Shown here: piece by piece, positions 9,589 to 22,534 of the stretch
Numbering within the stretch: position 1 is the first letter of the stretch
Layout of the letters: every line of letters starts with the position of its first letter
Assembly (NCBI GenBank): GCA_946482635.1
Contig: CAMLSG010000001.1
Location: 1 to 64,000 of the forward strand
Source: an uncultured Duganella sp.
GTDB lineage: Bacteria > Pseudomonadota > Gammaproteobacteria > Burkholderiales > Burkholderiaceae
Direction of reading: 5' to 3'
DNA: 64,000 nucleotides
Made by a program: the position numbers and the translations under genes
The notes under the pieces: generated by a model
What the model saw: only the letters and a program-made list of their open reading frames with translations
Databases searched by the model: none
Told to the model about the DNA's origin: nothing

Positions 9589-10296
9589 ATGAAAGTATTG
9601 GTAGTCGACGACGACGTAGTCTCACGCATGGTGCTGATGCACCTGATCGACGGTTGCGGCAAGTTCGAGATCGTCGAGGCGGAGGATGGCGCCGACGCCT
9701 GGCAGCAGCTAGGGGATGGGCTGCGTCCGGGCATCGTTTTTTGCGACCTGCGCATGCCGCGCCTGTCCGGCATCGAGCTGCTGCAGCATGTGCGCAGCCA
9801 TGGCGAACTGGCGCAGGTGCCGTTCGTGCTGGTGTCGTCCGCCACCGACAAGGAAACGGTGCAGCAGGCCACACTGGCCGGCGCCACCGGCTATATCGTC
9901 AAGCCGTTCCAGTCGGAGCAGGTGCGCGCCCACCTCGGCGCTTTCCTCGACCAGGCAGCCAATGGTTATGAACACCGGGCGGAAGAACCGGCCGCCACCC
10001 TGGTGCGGCTGGGGATTGGCGCCGATCGTTTGCTGGTCTACCTGACCGGGTTCCAGAACCAGCTGACGGCGGCCAGCAACGAGATCGATGCGCTGCTGGC
10101 GCACGACGAGCAGGCCGAGGTGCGCGTGCGGCTGGAGCGCCTGCATACCGGCTGCACCACGCTCGGCCTGCACGGCGCCGCGGCGGCCTTGAAGCCCCTC
10201 ATGGGCGGCCATACCAGCAACGAAGCAGTGCAGGCGGCGCTGACGGACGTCATTCGGGCGGTGCTGCACCAGTCCTCCCTGGTGCGGCAGGGATAG
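9589..10296 (+). CDS. Response regulator with a C-terminal Hpt-like helical region
   Basis: 235 residues, 18 bases after the hybrid kinase gene and with a GCGGAGAG ribosome site, so probably co-transcribed. Residues 1-125 are a complete receiver: acidic pocket VDDD, phosphoacceptor D53 in FCDLRMP, Ser/Thr in VSSAT and Lys in VKPF. The rest (about 135-235) is helical and has no DNA-binding motif. It contains H186 in LHTGCTTLGLHGAAAAL, which has the spacing of an Hpt phospho-His site but lacks the usual Lys-Gly after it. It is the likely phosphorelay partner of the neighbouring kinase; output is unknown. Confidence 0.8.
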   Translation: MKVLVVDDDVVSRMVLMHLIDGCGKFEIVEAEDGADAWQQLGDGLRPGIVFCDLRMPRLSGIELLQHVRSHGELAQVPFVLVSSATDKETVQQATLAGATGYIVKPFQSEQVRAHLGAFLDQAANGYEHRAEEPAATLVRLGIGADRLLVYLTGFQNQLTAASNEIDALLAHDEQAEVRVRLERLHTGCTTLGLHGAAAALKPLMGGHTSNEAVQAALTDVIRAVLHQSSLVRQG

Positions 10297-10308
10297 CCTT
10301 CCCGGCCT

Positions 10309-10336
10309 TGCGGTAAATATATTTTAGGTTTAAAGT
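10309..10336 (+). promoter_or_regulatory. Candidate promoter of the 2-aminobenzoate operon
   Basis: TTGCGG (10309-10314) and TAAAGT (10331-10336) are separated by 16 bases in an AT-rich stretch that also holds the palindrome AAATATATTT (10315-10324). Placement directly before the operon supports it, but the boxes are only fair matches. Confidence 0.35.
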
Positions 10337-10360
10337 AGTCTGCACCGCAGGCTGTACTTT
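10332..10360 (+). promoter_or_regulatory. Candidate MarR operator before the 2-aminobenzoate operon
   Basis: An imperfect dyad with outer arms AAAGTA (10332-10337) and TACTTT (10355-10360) and inner arms CTGC (10340-10343) and GCAG (10347-10350), centred on ACC. It overlaps the candidate -10 region and lies 25 bases before the first gene. The operon encodes its own MarR protein, whose family binds such dyads and is often released by CoA thioesters; the link is inferred. Confidence 0.4.
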
Positions 10361-10384
10361 CAACCGAACCTTACCCAGGCGACC

Positions 10385-12028
10385 ATGAACAGAACCACTG
10401 CAGCAGAACCGAGCGCGCATCTCGACCAGTTCGCGCGCCAGCACCTTCCACCGGCTGACCAATGGCCGGACCTGGTGTTCGATCTCCCCGAGTTGCAGTA
10501 CCCGGCGCGCCTGAACTGCGTGGCCGAGATCCTGGACAAGGCCGTTGCCGGCGGTGGTGGAGGGCGCCTTGCACTGCGTGGCGATGGCATCGACTGGACT
10601 TACGCCGAACTGCAGCAGCAGGTCGACCGCATCGTCAATGTGCTGCGCGGTCCAATGGGGCTGGTACCCGGCAACCGCGTGCTGCTGCGCGGGGCCAACC
10701 ATCCGATGATGGCCGCCGCCGTGCTGGCCGTGCTCAAGGCCGGACTGATCGCTGTTCCCACCATGCCGCTGCTGCGCGCCCGCGAGCTGGGCGTCATCAT
10801 GCAAAAGGCGCAGGTACAGGCGGTATTGTGCGCCCATGCCTTGCGCGAAGAGATCGAAGCGGCGCCTGGCCGCCCTGAACGCACCCTGTGGTTCAATGTG
10901 CCTGCCGACGCCCAGTCCGGCCTGGCGCCGGAAAGCTCGCTCGACGCCCTGATGGCCGGGCAGCCTGCGAGCGCAACGGCTTGCGACACCGCTGCCGACG
11001 ATATCTGCCTGATCAGCTTCACGTCCGGCACCACCGGCGTCCCAAAAGGCACCATCCACTTCCACCGCGACGTGCTGGCCATCTGCGACTGCTTCCCGCG
11101 CCATGTCCTCAAGTCAGGCGCCGACGACCTGTTCATCGGCACCCCGCCGCTTGCCTTTACCTTCGGCCTCGGTGGCCTGCTGCTGTTCCCGCTGCGCGTC
11201 GGCGCCGCTTCCGTGTTGCTGGAAAAGCTGACGCCCGAAGCCCTGCTGCAGGCTATCGAAAAATACCGCGCCACCATCTGCTTCACCGCACCGACTTTCT
11301 ACCGGCAGATGGCCACGCTTGCCGGCAAATACGACTTGTCCAGCCTGAAGAAGTCCGTCTCGGCCGGCGAAGCCCTGCCGGTCGCCACACGCGAGGCATG
11401 GCAGCAAGCTACCGGCCTGCGCATGATCGACGGCATCGGCGCTACGGAAATGCTGCATATCTTTATCTCCGCCGCGGGCGACGAGATCCGCCCCGGCGCC
11501 ACCGGCAAGCCGATCCCCGGCTATCGCGCCTGCGTGCTCGATAACAAGGGCCAGCCGGTTGGCCCCGGCATCGTCGGCCGCCTGGCCGTGAAAGGCCCGA
11601 CCGGTTGCCGCTACCTGGACGATCCGCGCCAGCGCGACTACGTGCTGAATGGCTGGAACCTGACCGGCGACGCCTATGAAATGGATGCCGACGGCTACTT
11701 CTTCTACCGTTCGCGCACGGACGACATGATCATCTCCGCCGGCTACAACATCGCCGGCCCCGAAGTGGAGGACGCATTGCTGCGCCATCCTGCCGTGGCC
11801 GAATGCGGCGTGGTCGGCAAGCCGGACGAGGAGCGCGGACAGGTGGTGGAAGCGCACGTGGTGCTCAAGCCCGGCTTCGAACCATCGCCCGAAATGGCGG
11901 CGCATTTGCAGGACTTCGTCAAGGAACAGATCGCGCCGTACAAGTATCCGCGCTCGATCCGCTTCCTGACTTCGCTGCCGCGCACCGAAACCGGCAAGCT
12001 GCAACGCTTCAAACTCCGTAGCACCTGA
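10385..12028 (+). CDS. abmG: 2-aminobenzoate-CoA ligase (benzoate-CoA ligase family)
   Basis: 547 residues of the AMP-forming acyl-CoA synthetase family. The ATP-binding loop [11 protein letters not shown] lies near residue 212, the acceptor region [12 protein letters not shown] is benzoate-ligase-like, and the C-terminal catalytic Lys is K538 in ETGKLQRFK. It would activate anthranilate (or a related benzoate) to its CoA thioester with ATP. It is the first gene of a seven-gene run, only eight bases before the monooxygenase/reductase gene, and that partner is what points to 2-aminobenzoate as substrate. A salicylate or 2-substituted benzoate cannot be excluded. Confidence 0.85.
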   Translation: MNRTTAAEPSAHLDQFARQHLPPADQWPDLVFDLPELQYPARLNCVAEILDKAVAGGGGGRLALRGDGIDWTYAELQQQVDRIVNVLRGPMGLVPGNRVLLRGANHPMMAAAVLAVLKAGLIAVPTMPLLRARELGVIMQKAQVQAVLCAHALREEIEAAPGRPERTLWFNVPADAQSGLAPESSLDALMAGQPASATACDTAADDICLISFTSGTTGVPKGTIHFHRDVLAICDCFPRHVLKSGADDLFIGTPPLAFTFGLGGLLLFPLRVGAASVLLEKLTPEALLQAIEKYRATICFTAPTFYRQMATLAGKYDLSSLKKSVSAGEALPVATREAWQQATGLRMIDGIGATEMLHIFISAAGDEIRPGATGKPIPGYRACVLDNKGQPVGPGIVGRLAVKGPTGCRYLDDPRQRDYVLNGWNLTGDAYEMDADGYFFYRSRTDDMIISAGYNIAGPEVEDALLRHPAVAECGVVGKPDEERGQVVEAHVVLKPGFEPSPEMAAHLQDFVKEQIAPYKYPRSIRFLTSLPRTETGKLQRFKLRST

Positions 12029-12036
12029 GGAATCGC

Positions 12037-14418
12037 ATGAATATCGTTTGCATTGGCGGCGGTCCGGCCGGCCTGTATTTTGCCCTGCTGATGAAGAAGC
12101 AGGACCCGTCGCACCGCATTGTCGTGGTCGAGCGCAACCGGCCTTACGATACCTTCGGCTGGGGCGTGGTGTTTTCCGACCAGACGCTGGGCAACCTGGT
12201 GGCAGCCGACGAAAAGACGGCGCGCGAAATCCTGCAGTCCTTCAATCACTGGGACGATATCGACGTTTTCTTCAAGGGGCAGAAGGTCACCTCGGGCGGG
12301 CACGGCTTCTGCGGCATCGGCCGCAAGCGCCTGCTGAACATCCTTCAGCAGCGCTGCGAAGAGCTGGGCGTGGAACTGGTGTTCGAGACCGATGTGCAGG
12401 ACGACCGCGAGCTGGCGGCACGTTACGACGCCGACCTGGTGATCGCATCGGATGGCCTGAATTCGCGCGTCCGCACCCGCTACGAGGCGACCTTCCAGCC
12501 GATGATCGAAGCGCGCCAGTGCCGCTTCGTCTGGCTGGGCACGACGAAGAAGTTCGATGCCTTCACCTTCGATTTCCAGCAAACGGAGCATGGCTGGTTC
12601 CAGGCGCATATCTACCAGTACGACGGCGAGACCTCGACCTTCATCATCGAAACCCCGGAGTCCGTGTGGCGCGCTGCCGGGCTGGAAGACATGTCGCAGG
12701 ACGAAGCATTGGCCTGGTGCGAGAAGCTGTTTGCCGACCGGCTGGAAGGGCACAAGCTGATGTCCAACGCCGCCCACCTGCGCGGTTCGAACGTCTGGAT
12801 CAAGTTTCCGCGCATCGTGTGCCAGCAGTGGGTGCACTGGAATGGCGACGTGCCGGTAGTCCTGATGGGCGACGCGGCGCATACCGCGCACTTCTCGATC
12901 GGCTCCGGCACCAAGCTGGCGCTGGAAGATGCGATCGAGCTGGCGCGCTGCTTCTCCGTACATGGCAACGCGCGCGATGCCTTGGCCGCCTACCAGGAAG
13001 TGCGCGCCGTCGAAGTGCTGAAGATCCAGAGCGCAGCCCGCAATTCAATGGAATGGTTCGAGAACGTGCAGCGCTACACGGCGATGGAAGCACCGCAATT
13101 CGCCTATTCGATGCTGACCCGCAGCCAGCGCCTGTCGCATGAAAACCTGCGCGTGCGCGACAAGGACTATGTGGCCGGCTTCGAGCGCTGGCTGGGCGAA
13201 CGGGCTTTTGCGCAGTCCGGGCTGGCGGCGCCGGCGCTCCCGGCCGGCCGTTCGATTCCACCCATGTTCACGCCTTACAAAGTACGCGGGCTGGTTCTGA
13301 AAAACCGCATCGTGGTGTCGCCAATGGCGCAATACAGCGCGGTCGATGGCTGCGTCGGCGACTGGCATATGGCGCACCTGGGCGCGCGCGCCATGGGCGG
13401 CGCGGCGCTGGTGATGGCGGAGATGACCTGCGTTTCCGCCGATGCGCGCATTACGCCGTTCTGCCCCGGCATGTACGCCCCCGCGCACACGATGGCGTGG
13501 AAACGCATCGTCGACTTCGTCCACCAGAATACGGACGCCAAAATCGGCCTGCAGCTCGGCCACGCCGGCGCCAAGGGATCGACCCGCGCCATGTGGGATG
13601 GCATCGACCTGCCGCTCGATAAAGGCAACTGGCCGCTGGTGGCGGCGTCGCAGCAGCAATACCTGGCCGGCGTGTCGCAGGTGGCCCGCACTGCCAGCAC
13701 CGAAGACATGCGCCGTATCGAGGCCGATTTCGTGCGCGCCACGCTGGCGGCAGAAGAAGCGGGCTTCGACTGGCTGGAGCTGCATTGCGCGCACGGCTAC
13801 CTGCTGTCGTCCTTCATCTCGCCGCTGACCAATGAGCGCGGCGACGAATATGGCGGCTCGCTGGAGAACCGCTGCCGCTTCCCCTTGCGCGTGTTCAAGG
13901 CCATGCGTGCAGCCTGGCCGGCGCATAAGCCGATGAGCGTGCGCATTTCGGCACACGACTGGGTGGAAGGCGGCATCACACCGGACGATGCGGTGCAGGT
14001 TGCGCGCCTGTTCAAGCAGGCGGGCGCCGACATGATCGACTGTTCCTCGGGGCAGGTCAGCAAGCTGGAAAAGCCGATATTCGGCCGCATGTTCCAGACG
14101 CCGTTCGCGGACCGCGTGCGCAACGAGGCGGAGATTCCGACGATCGCGGTCGGCTCGATTTTCGAAGCCGACCACGCCAACGGCATCATCGCTGCAGGCC
14201 GTGCGGACCTGTGCGCGGTGGGGCGCCCGCACCTCGCCAATCCAGCGTGGACGCTTGCCGAGGCGGCCAACCTTGGCTACACCCCTGTGTCCTGGCCGAA
14301 GCAGTACCTGGCCGGCAAGCAGCAGCTTGAGCGCAACCTCGAACGCGAGCGCCAGCTGGCTGCAGCCAGCGCCGGACTGACGCCGCAGCAGGTCGCTGCC
14401 AAATTGCTGGAGGGCTGA
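12037..14418 (+). CDS. abmA: 2-aminobenzoyl-CoA monooxygenase/reductase (bifunctional flavoprotein)
   Basis: 793 residues with two flavin modules. Residues 1 to about 400 are a class A FAD monooxygenase: [12 protein letters not shown] at the N-terminus and the [14 protein letters not shown] flavin motif. From M410 the sequence becomes an Old Yellow Enzyme-type FMN barrel ([49 protein letters not shown]). This fusion is the known enzyme of aerobic anthranilate breakdown in Azoarcus evansii, which hydroxylates 2-aminobenzoyl-CoA and reduces the ring, removing aromaticity. Databases often call the same fusion salicylyl-CoA 5-hydroxylase. Context with the ligase supports the aminobenzoyl-CoA role. 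Confidence 0.88.
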   Translation: MNIVCIGGGPAGLYFALLMKKQDPSHRIVVVERNRPYDTFGWGVVFSDQTLGNLVAADEKTAREILQSFNHWDDIDVFFKGQKVTSGGHGFCGIGRKRLLNILQQRCEELGVELVFETDVQDDRELAARYDADLVIASDGLNSRVRTRYEATFQPMIEARQCRFVWLGTTKKFDAFTFDFQQTEHGWFQAHIYQYDGETSTFIIETPESVWRAAGLEDMSQDEALAWCEKLFADRLEGHKLMSNAAHLRGSNVWIKFPRIVCQQWVHWNGDVPVVLMGDAAHTAHFSIGSGTKLALEDAIELARCFSVHGNARDALAAYQEVRAVEVLKIQSAARNSMEWFENVQRYTAMEAPQFAYSMLTRSQRLSHENLRVRDKDYVAGFERWLGERAFAQSGLAAPALPAGRSIPPMFTPYKVRGLVLKNRIVVSPMAQYSAVDGCVGDWHMAHLGARAMGGAALVMAEMTCVSADARITPFCPGMYAPAHTMAWKRIVDFVHQNTDAKIGLQLGHAGAKGSTRAMWDGIDLPLDKGNWPLVAASQQQYLAGVSQVARTASTEDMRRIEADFVRATLAAEEAGFDWLELHCAHGYLLSSFISPLTNERGDEYGGSLENRCRFPLRVFKAMRAAWPAHKPMSVRISAHDWVEGGITPDDAVQVARLFKQAGADMIDCSSGQVSKLEKPIFGRMFQTPFADRVRNEAEIPTIAVGSIFEADHANGIIAAGRADLCAVGRPHLANPAWTLAEAANLGYTPVSWPKQYLAGKQQLERNLERERQLAAASAGLTPQQVAAKLLEG

Positions 14419-14420
14419 AC

Positions 14421-15224
14421 GTGGCGCTTACCGGTCACCATGCATTCATCACCGGCGGCAGCCGGGGTATCGGGCTGGCCAGCGCGCGCGCATTGCTCGC
14501 GCAGGGCGCCAGTGTGACGATTGCCGGCCGCGACGCAGCGGCGCTCGAATGCGCGGCCGAATCGCTGCGGGCCGGGAGCGCTCAAACCGGCACGCCGGCT
14601 GTGCTGCGGCCGCGAGTGGACGTCTGCGTATTGGACGTGACCGACGAAGCGGCCGTCCACGCCGCCATTGCAAGCGCTGCGCAGCAACTCGGCCCCATTA
14701 CCATCCTGCTGAACAATGCAGGGCAGGCGCGGCCCGCGCCATTTTCGAAGACCACTTCCCGGCATTGGCAACAGATGCTCGATGTGAACCTGACCGGCGC
14801 CTTCCACTGCACGCAAGCGGTGTTGCCGCAAATGCTGGAAAAAGGCTGGGGCAGGATCATCAACATCGCCTCGACTGCGGGCCTGAAAGGCTACAAATAT
14901 GTCAGCGCCTACGTCGCCGCCAAGCATGGCCTGGTCGGCCTGACAAAGGCACTGGCGCTGGAGCTGGCGACGAAAAACATTACGGTCAACGCTGTCTGCC
15001 CCGGCTACACCGAGACCGATATCGTGCATGAAGCCATCGCCAACATCATGCAGAAAACCGGCCGCACCGAAGAACAGGCGCGGGCCGAACTGGCGGCAGG
15101 CAATCCGCAACAGAAACTGGTGCAGGTCGAGGAAGTCGCCAACGCCGTGGCCTGGCTCTGCCAGCCGGCGTCCGGCGCAATGACCGGCCAATCCATCGCC
15201 GTCGCCGGCGGTGAAGTCATGTAA
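14421..15224 (+). CDS. SDR-family 3-hydroxyacyl-CoA dehydrogenase of the 2-aminobenzoate operon
   Basis: 267 residues from a GTG two bases after the preceding stop codon, with GGAGGG upstream. Classical SDR features: TGGSRGIG cofactor loop, NNAG, catalytic Ser in NIASTAG, YVAAKHG active site and CPGYTETD. It most likely oxidises the 3-hydroxyacyl-CoA formed during beta-oxidation-like processing of the dearomatised ring. The tight spacing shows translational coupling. Substrate is inferred from the operon only. Confidence 0.8.
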   Translation: MALTGHHAFITGGSRGIGLASARALLAQGASVTIAGRDAAALECAAESLRAGSAQTGTPAVLRPRVDVCVLDVTDEAAVHAAIASAAQQLGPITILLNNAGQARPAPFSKTTSRHWQQMLDVNLTGAFHCTQAVLPQMLEKGWGRIINIASTAGLKGYKYVSAYVAAKHGLVGLTKALALELATKNITVNAVCPGYTETDIVHEAIANIMQKTGRTEEQARAELAAGNPQQKLVQVEEVANAVAWLCQPASGAMTGQSIAVAGGEVM

Positions 15225-15236
15225 GGAACCGGAACG

Positions 15237-15722
15237 ATGCAACTGGACTTCGAAAGCCGCCTGACCAACGACCACCATCAGTCGCTGAAACTGTGGCTGC
15301 GCATGCTCTCCTGCACAACCAAGATCGAAGCCGAAATCCGCAGCCGCCTGCGCACCGAGTTCGGCATCACGCTGCCGCGCTTCGACCTGATGGCGCAGCT
15401 TGAGCGCCACCCCGAAGGCCTGCGCATGGGCGAACTCTCCAAGCGCATGATGGTCACGGGCGGCAATGTCACCGGCATCACCGACCAATTGGAGCAGGAA
15501 AACCTGGTGGTGCGCGTGCCGGATCCGAAAGACGGCCGCGCCTTCAGCGTCAAGCTCACGCCGGCCGGCCGCAAGGCTTTCGCGCAGATGGCCGAAGTCC
15601 ACGAAAGCTGGGTCGCCGAGCTGCTGCAAGAGATTTCGCAAGAAGACAAAGGACAGCTCATCGAACTGCTGTCGCAAATGAAGGGCCACCTGTACGCCCG
15701 CGAACAAAAGGACAAACCATGA
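15237..15722 (+). CDS. MarR-family transcriptional regulator
   Basis: 161 residues with an AAGGAACCGG ribosome region. The winged helix-turn-helix is clear: [20 protein letters not shown], then the recognition region [17 protein letters not shown] and the wing [15 protein letters not shown] with the family DxR pattern. Long helices at both ends would form the dimer. It lies inside the operon, and its stop overlaps the next start by four bases, so it is probably an autoregulating repressor that senses a CoA ester or the aromatic acid. The dyad at 10332-10360 is a candidate target. Confidence 0.88.
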   Translation: MQLDFESRLTNDHHQSLKLWLRMLSCTTKIEAEIRSRLRTEFGITLPRFDLMAQLERHPEGLRMGELSKRMMVTGGNVTGITDQLEQENLVVRVPDPKDGRAFSVKLTPAGRKAFAQMAEVHESWVAELLQEISQEDKGQLIELLSQMKGHLYAREQKDKP

Positions 15723-16573
15723 AATACCTGCAAGGGGAACCGCAAGACCTGCCAGGCAACCGCGCGCAACTCGCGGCATACCAGGCCAAACACTTCCAGT
15801 TCACGGTGGAGCAGGGCGTCGCCACGCTCACGCTGGACCGCCCCGAGCGCAAGAATCCGCTCACCTTCGATTCCTACTCCGAATTGCGCGAACTGTTCCG
15901 CGCACTGGCCTATGCCGATGACGTCAAGGTCATCGTCATCACCGGAGCCGGCGAGAATTTCTGCTCCGGCGGCGACGTGCATGAAATCATCGGCCCGCTG
16001 ACCAAGCTCGATATGCCTGGCCTGCTGGCCTTCACCCGCATGACCGGCGACGTGGTCAAGGCCATGCGCGCCTGCCCGCAACCGGTGATCGCCGCTATCG
16101 ACGGCGTGTGTGCCGGCGCCGGTTCCATGCTGGCCCTGGGTTCGGACATCCGCCTCGGCACGGAACGCAGCAAGACAGCCTTCCTGTTCACCCGCGTCGG
16201 CCTGGCCGGCTGCGACATGGGCGCCTGCGCCTTGCTGCCGCGCGTGATTGGCCAGGGACGCGCCGCCGAATTGCTGTACACCGGCCGCTCGATGTCCGGC
16301 ACGGAAGGCGAGCGCTGGGGCTTCTTCAACAGCCTGCACGCGCCGGAAAACCTGCTCGCTGCAGCGCAAGCCTTCGCGCAGGGCCTGGCCAGCGGCCCGA
16401 CCTTTGCGCACGGCATGACCAAGAAGATGTTGCAGCAGGAATGGAATATGGGCGTGGACGAAGCCATCGAAGCCGAGGCGCAGGCGCAGGCCATCTGCAT
16501 GGCTACCAACGACTTCCACCGCGCCTACCATGCGTTCGTGGCGAAGCAAAAACCGGTTTTTGAGGGCGACTGA
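15719..16573 (+). CDS. Enoyl-CoA hydratase/isomerase-family protein with atypical active site
   Basis: 284 residues, start overlapping the MarR stop as ATGA. Crotonase fold is clear: oxyanion holes at NFCSGGDV and at GVCAGAGS. The two Glu residues that act in classical hydratases are not present: Met137 sits where the first is expected and Arg159 where the second is. An Asp (D166 in GCDMGA) could replace them, as in other crotonase subfamilies. It likely handles a ring-derived enoyl-CoA, by hydration or ring cleavage, in the 2-aminobenzoate route. The first 30 residues are an extra N-terminal arm. Confidence 0.8.
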   Translation: MKYLQGEPQDLPGNRAQLAAYQAKHFQFTVEQGVATLTLDRPERKNPLTFDSYSELRELFRALAYADDVKVIVITGAGENFCSGGDVHEIIGPLTKLDMPGLLAFTRMTGDVVKAMRACPQPVIAAIDGVCAGAGSMLALGSDIRLGTERSKTAFLFTRVGLAGCDMGACALLPRVIGQGRAAELLYTGRSMSGTEGERWGFFNSLHAPENLLAAAQAFAQGLASGPTFAHGMTKKMLQQEWNMGVDEAIEAEAQAQAICMATNDFHRAYHAFVAKQKPVFEGD

Positions 16574-16574
16574 G

Positions 16575-17735
<1,161 letters not shown>

Positions 17736-17744
17736 GGAGTCACT

Positions 17745-18137
17745 ATGCAAGTATTACAACCGCCAGGCTGGGCGCGTCCACGCGGCTATTCGAATGGCAT
17801 CGCGGCCACCGGCCGCATGGTGTTTGTCAGCGGCATGATCGGCTGGGATGCAAATTGCGAATTCCAAACAGATGATTTCGCGGGACAAGTCCGCCAGGCC
17901 ATGGAAAACATCCTGACCGTACTGAAGGAAGCGGGCGGCGGCCCACAGCATATCGCCCGCATGACCTGGTACGTGGTGGATAAGCACGAATACATGGGGG
18001 CTTACAAGGAGATCGGGGCCATTTACCGCGAGCTGATCGGCAATCACTATCCGGCCATGACGGCAGTGGAAGTTGCCGGCCTGCTGGAAGCGCGCGCTCG
18101 GGTGGAGATCGAGGTCACGGCAGTCGTGCCCGCGTAG
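17745..18137 (+). CDS. Rid (YjgF/YER057c/UK114)-family protein lacking the catalytic Arg
   Basis: 130 residues, the last gene of the operon, nine bases after the acyl-CoA dehydrogenase. Family length and the pattern VFVSGMIGWD, VVDKHEYMGAY and ARVEIEVTAVVP identify it. In RidA proper, an Arg in the P-A-R motif before VEV binds 2-imino acids; here the aligned position is Met105 (HYPAMTAVEV). It therefore belongs to a Rid subfamily not expected to be a classical 2-imino acid deaminase. A role with the amino/imino group of the ring intermediate is attractive but only inferred. Confidence 0.8.
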   Translation: MQVLQPPGWARPRGYSNGIAATGRMVFVSGMIGWDANCEFQTDDFAGQVRQAMENILTVLKEAGGGPQHIARMTWYVVDKHEYMGAYKEIGAIYRELIGNHYPAMTAVEVAGLLEARARVEIEVTAVVPA

Positions 18138-18179
18138 TTTTAACGAAGTGCTATAGTCCGGCCGTGGAGGTGCAATGCC

Positions 18180-20216
<2,037 letters not shown>

Positions 20217-20335
20217 ATGGCCTCCGGCGACAGTTTGGCCAACTGTGGAGCAAGGCCCGTAAGGATATATTGAGATTGGACAGGAAGCTTTCGAAAAAGT
20301 TCCGGAGAAAAGCAGAAAGGGAGCGGGGGAGCTAT

Positions 20336-20410
20336 TGGTCCCCCCGACTGGAATCGAACCAGTATCCCACGCTTAGGAGGCATGTGCACTATCCATTGTG
20401 CTACGGGGAG
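20336..20410 (-). tRNA. tRNA-Arg, anticodon CCU
   Basis: On the minus strand the acceptor arm CTCCCCG pairs with CGGGGGG (one G-T pair), the D stem is GCAC/GTGC, the anticodon loop is CTCCTAA giving CCU (reads AGG), and the T arm is ACTGG-TTCGATT-CCAGT. The 3' CCA is encoded (complement at 20336-20338). All four arms fold well. Confidence 0.93.
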
Positions 20411-20489
20411 GACGCAAAGCGAGCGCAATTATAGCTGACAGGCTGGCAACAGGTAAAATGCTCGTTTTTCCGTCCCTATTTGCACTCCA

Positions 20490-22406
20490 ATGGCTGTCAT
20501 TTCCTTAACATCCGCACAACTGGCTTTTGGCCACCACGCCCTGCTGGACCACGCTGAATTCTCCCTGGAAACCGGGGAGCGGGTTGGCCTGATCGGGCGC
20601 AACGGCACCGGCAAGTCCTCCTTGCTGAAAATTATCGCCGGCATGCAGAAGCTGGATGACGGCCTGCTGGTCATGCAGCAGGGCCTAAAAATCGTCTACG
20701 TCGAGCAGGAGCCGCAATTCGAGGCGGGTCATACGGTGCATGACGCCGTGGCCACCGGCCTGGGCGAACTGCCGGCGCTGCGCAAGGAATACGACGCACT
20801 GACCAGCCAGTTCGGCCAGGGTGACGATGACAAGCTGATGGAACGCATGCACGATATCCAGGTCCTGCTGGACGCGGGCGATGCCTGGAACCTCGATAAC
20901 AAGGTCGAAAACGTACTGGGCCGCCTGAACCTGGATGGTTCGGTGCTGGTGGAAACCCTGTCCGGCGGTACCAAGAAGCGCGCCGCACTGGCACGCGCCC
21001 TGGTTGGCGCACCGGACGTGCTGCTGCTGGACGAGCCGACCAACCACCTCGACTTCAGCTCGATCCAGTGGCTGGAAAGCCTGCTGCGCGATTTCAAGGG
21101 CAGCATCCTGTTCATCACCCACGACCGTTCCTTCCTGGATAACGTGGCGACCCGCATTATCGAACTGGATCGCGGCACCTTACTGTCCTACCCGGGCAAC
21201 TTCAGCACTTACCAGACCCGCAAGCAGGAGCAGTTGGCAATCGAGGAAGTGGAAAACGCCAAGTTCGACAAGGTGCTGGCGCAGGAAGAAGTGTGGATCC
21301 GCAAGGGCGTCGAAGCACGCCGCACCCGTAATGAAGGCCGGGTGCGCCGCCTGGAACGCCTGCGCGAGCAGCGTTCCGCGCGCCGCGACCAGCAAGGCCA
21401 GGTGCGCCTGGAGGTAGGCACCGGCGAACGTTCCGGCAAGATCGTGGCCGAACTGGAAAACGTCAGCAAGGACTTCGGCGAAAAAGTCATCGTACGCGAC
21501 TTCAGCTCGATCATCATGCGCGGCGACAAGGTTGGCCTGATCGGCCCGAACGGCGCCGGCAAGACCACCTTGCTCAAGCTGATCCTCGGTGAAGAGCAGG
21601 CCGACGCCGGCACCATCAAGCAAGGCACCAAATTGCAGGTCGCATACTTCGACCAGATGCGCGCGCAGTTGAACGACAACGCGACGCTGGCCGATACCAT
21701 TTCGCCCGGGTCCGACTGGGTCGAAATCAATGGCCAGCGCAAGCACGTCATGAGCTACCTGGGCGACTTCCTGTTCGAACCGCAACGCGCGCGTTCGCTG
21801 GTGAGTTCGCTGTCCGGCGGCGAACGCAATCGCTTGCTGCTGGCGCGCCTGTTCGCCAAGCCGGCCAATGTCCTGGTGCTGGACGAACCGACCAACGACC
21901 TCGACATCGATACGCTGGAATTGCTGGAAGAATTGCTGGAGGATTACGCCGGCACCGTGTTCCTGGTCAGCCACGACCGCATGTTCCTCGATAACGTGGT
22001 GACCCAGGTGATCGTCGCCGAAGGGCAGGGCAAGTGGAAAGAATATGTCGGCGGCTATAGCGATTGGGAGCGCGTGCGTGACGCCAGTGCCGCAGCACCG
22101 GCGCAGAAAAAAGCGGAAGTCAAGCCTGCCGCAGCTGCACCTGCACCAGCACCAGCCGCGCCAGCACAGGCCAAGGCGAAAAAACTCAGCTACAAAGAAC
22201 AGCGCGAGCTGGAAGAGTTGCCGCAACTCATTGCCAAACTGGAAGATGAACAGACAGCGCTGAACCTCACGCTGTCCGATCCGGACTTCTATAAGAAGAC
22301 GCCAGCGGAAGCAAAGCGCCTCAACGAACGTATCGCACAGATTGAAGAAGAGCTGATGACCGCGCTGGAACGTTGGGAAGCAATCGAATCCCGCAACAAC
22401 GTTTGA
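20490..22406 (+). CDS. uup: ABC-F ATPase Uup
   Basis: 638 residues with two ABC ATPase modules and no membrane segments. Walker A motifs are GRNGTGKSS (K42) and GPNGAGKTT (K358); signatures are LSGGTKKRAALARAL and LSGGERNRLLLARLF; Walker B ends LLLDEPTNHLD and VLDEPTNDLD. The linker between the modules is charged and helical. A 40-residue Ala/Pro/Lys-rich hinge leads into the C-terminal coiled coil (YKEQRELEELPQLIAKLEDE) that marks Uup. ABC-F proteins act on ribosomes, and Uup also affects transposon excision and branched DNA in E. coli. Confidence 0.93.
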   Translation: MAVISLTSAQLAFGHHALLDHAEFSLETGERVGLIGRNGTGKSSLLKIIAGMQKLDDGLLVMQQGLKIVYVEQEPQFEAGHTVHDAVATGLGELPALRKEYDALTSQFGQGDDDKLMERMHDIQVLLDAGDAWNLDNKVENVLGRLNLDGSVLVETLSGGTKKRAALARALVGAPDVLLLDEPTNHLDFSSIQWLESLLRDFKGSILFITHDRSFLDNVATRIIELDRGTLLSYPGNFSTYQTRKQEQLAIEEVENAKFDKVLAQEEVWIRKGVEARRTRNEGRVRRLERLREQRSARRDQQGQVRLEVGTGERSGKIVAELENVSKDFGEKVIVRDFSSIIMRGDKVGLIGPNGAGKTTLLKLILGEEQADAGTIKQGTKLQVAYFDQMRAQLNDNATLADTISPGSDWVEINGQRKHVMSYLGDFLFEPQRARSLVSSLSGGERNRLLLARLFAKPANVLVLDEPTNDLDIDTLELLEELLEDYAGTVFLVSHDRMFLDNVVTQVIVAEGQGKWKEYVGGYSDWERVRDASAAAPAQKKAEVKPAAAAPAPAPAAPAQAKAKKLSYKEQRELEELPQLIAKLEDEQTALNLTLSDPDFYKKTPAEAKRLNERIAQIEEELMTALERWEAIESRNNV

Positions 22407-22440
22407 TGTAACTCAATCCACAGTTTGCACTTTCTCACTT

Positions 22441-22458
22441 TCGTGCGCTTGCGCACGA
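22441..22458. repeat. Perfect palindromic hairpin after uup
   Basis: TCGTGCGC-TT-GCGCACGA is a perfect 8-bp stem with a two-base loop, 35 bases after the uup stop. There is no T-run. It may end the uup transcript with help from Rho or may be an operator for the exopolysaccharide genes that follow. Confidence 0.4.
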
Positions 22459-22487
22459 TTGCCCGCTGTAATATCTGACAACCTTAA

Positions 22488-22511
22488 TGCCGAGGCAGTC
22501 TTGCTTCGGCA
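22488..22511 (+). terminator. Leader hairpin before the CAAX-protease-like gene
   Basis: TGCCGAGGC and GCTTCGGCA pair over nine positions (one G-T) around AGTCTT, followed by TTTCC. It lies between uup and GTG 22535 and could be a terminator or attenuator. The ATG at 22487 touches this hairpin, which argues against it as the true start. Confidence 0.4.
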
Positions 22512-22534
22512 TTTCCAACGGGAAGGCAGATATC

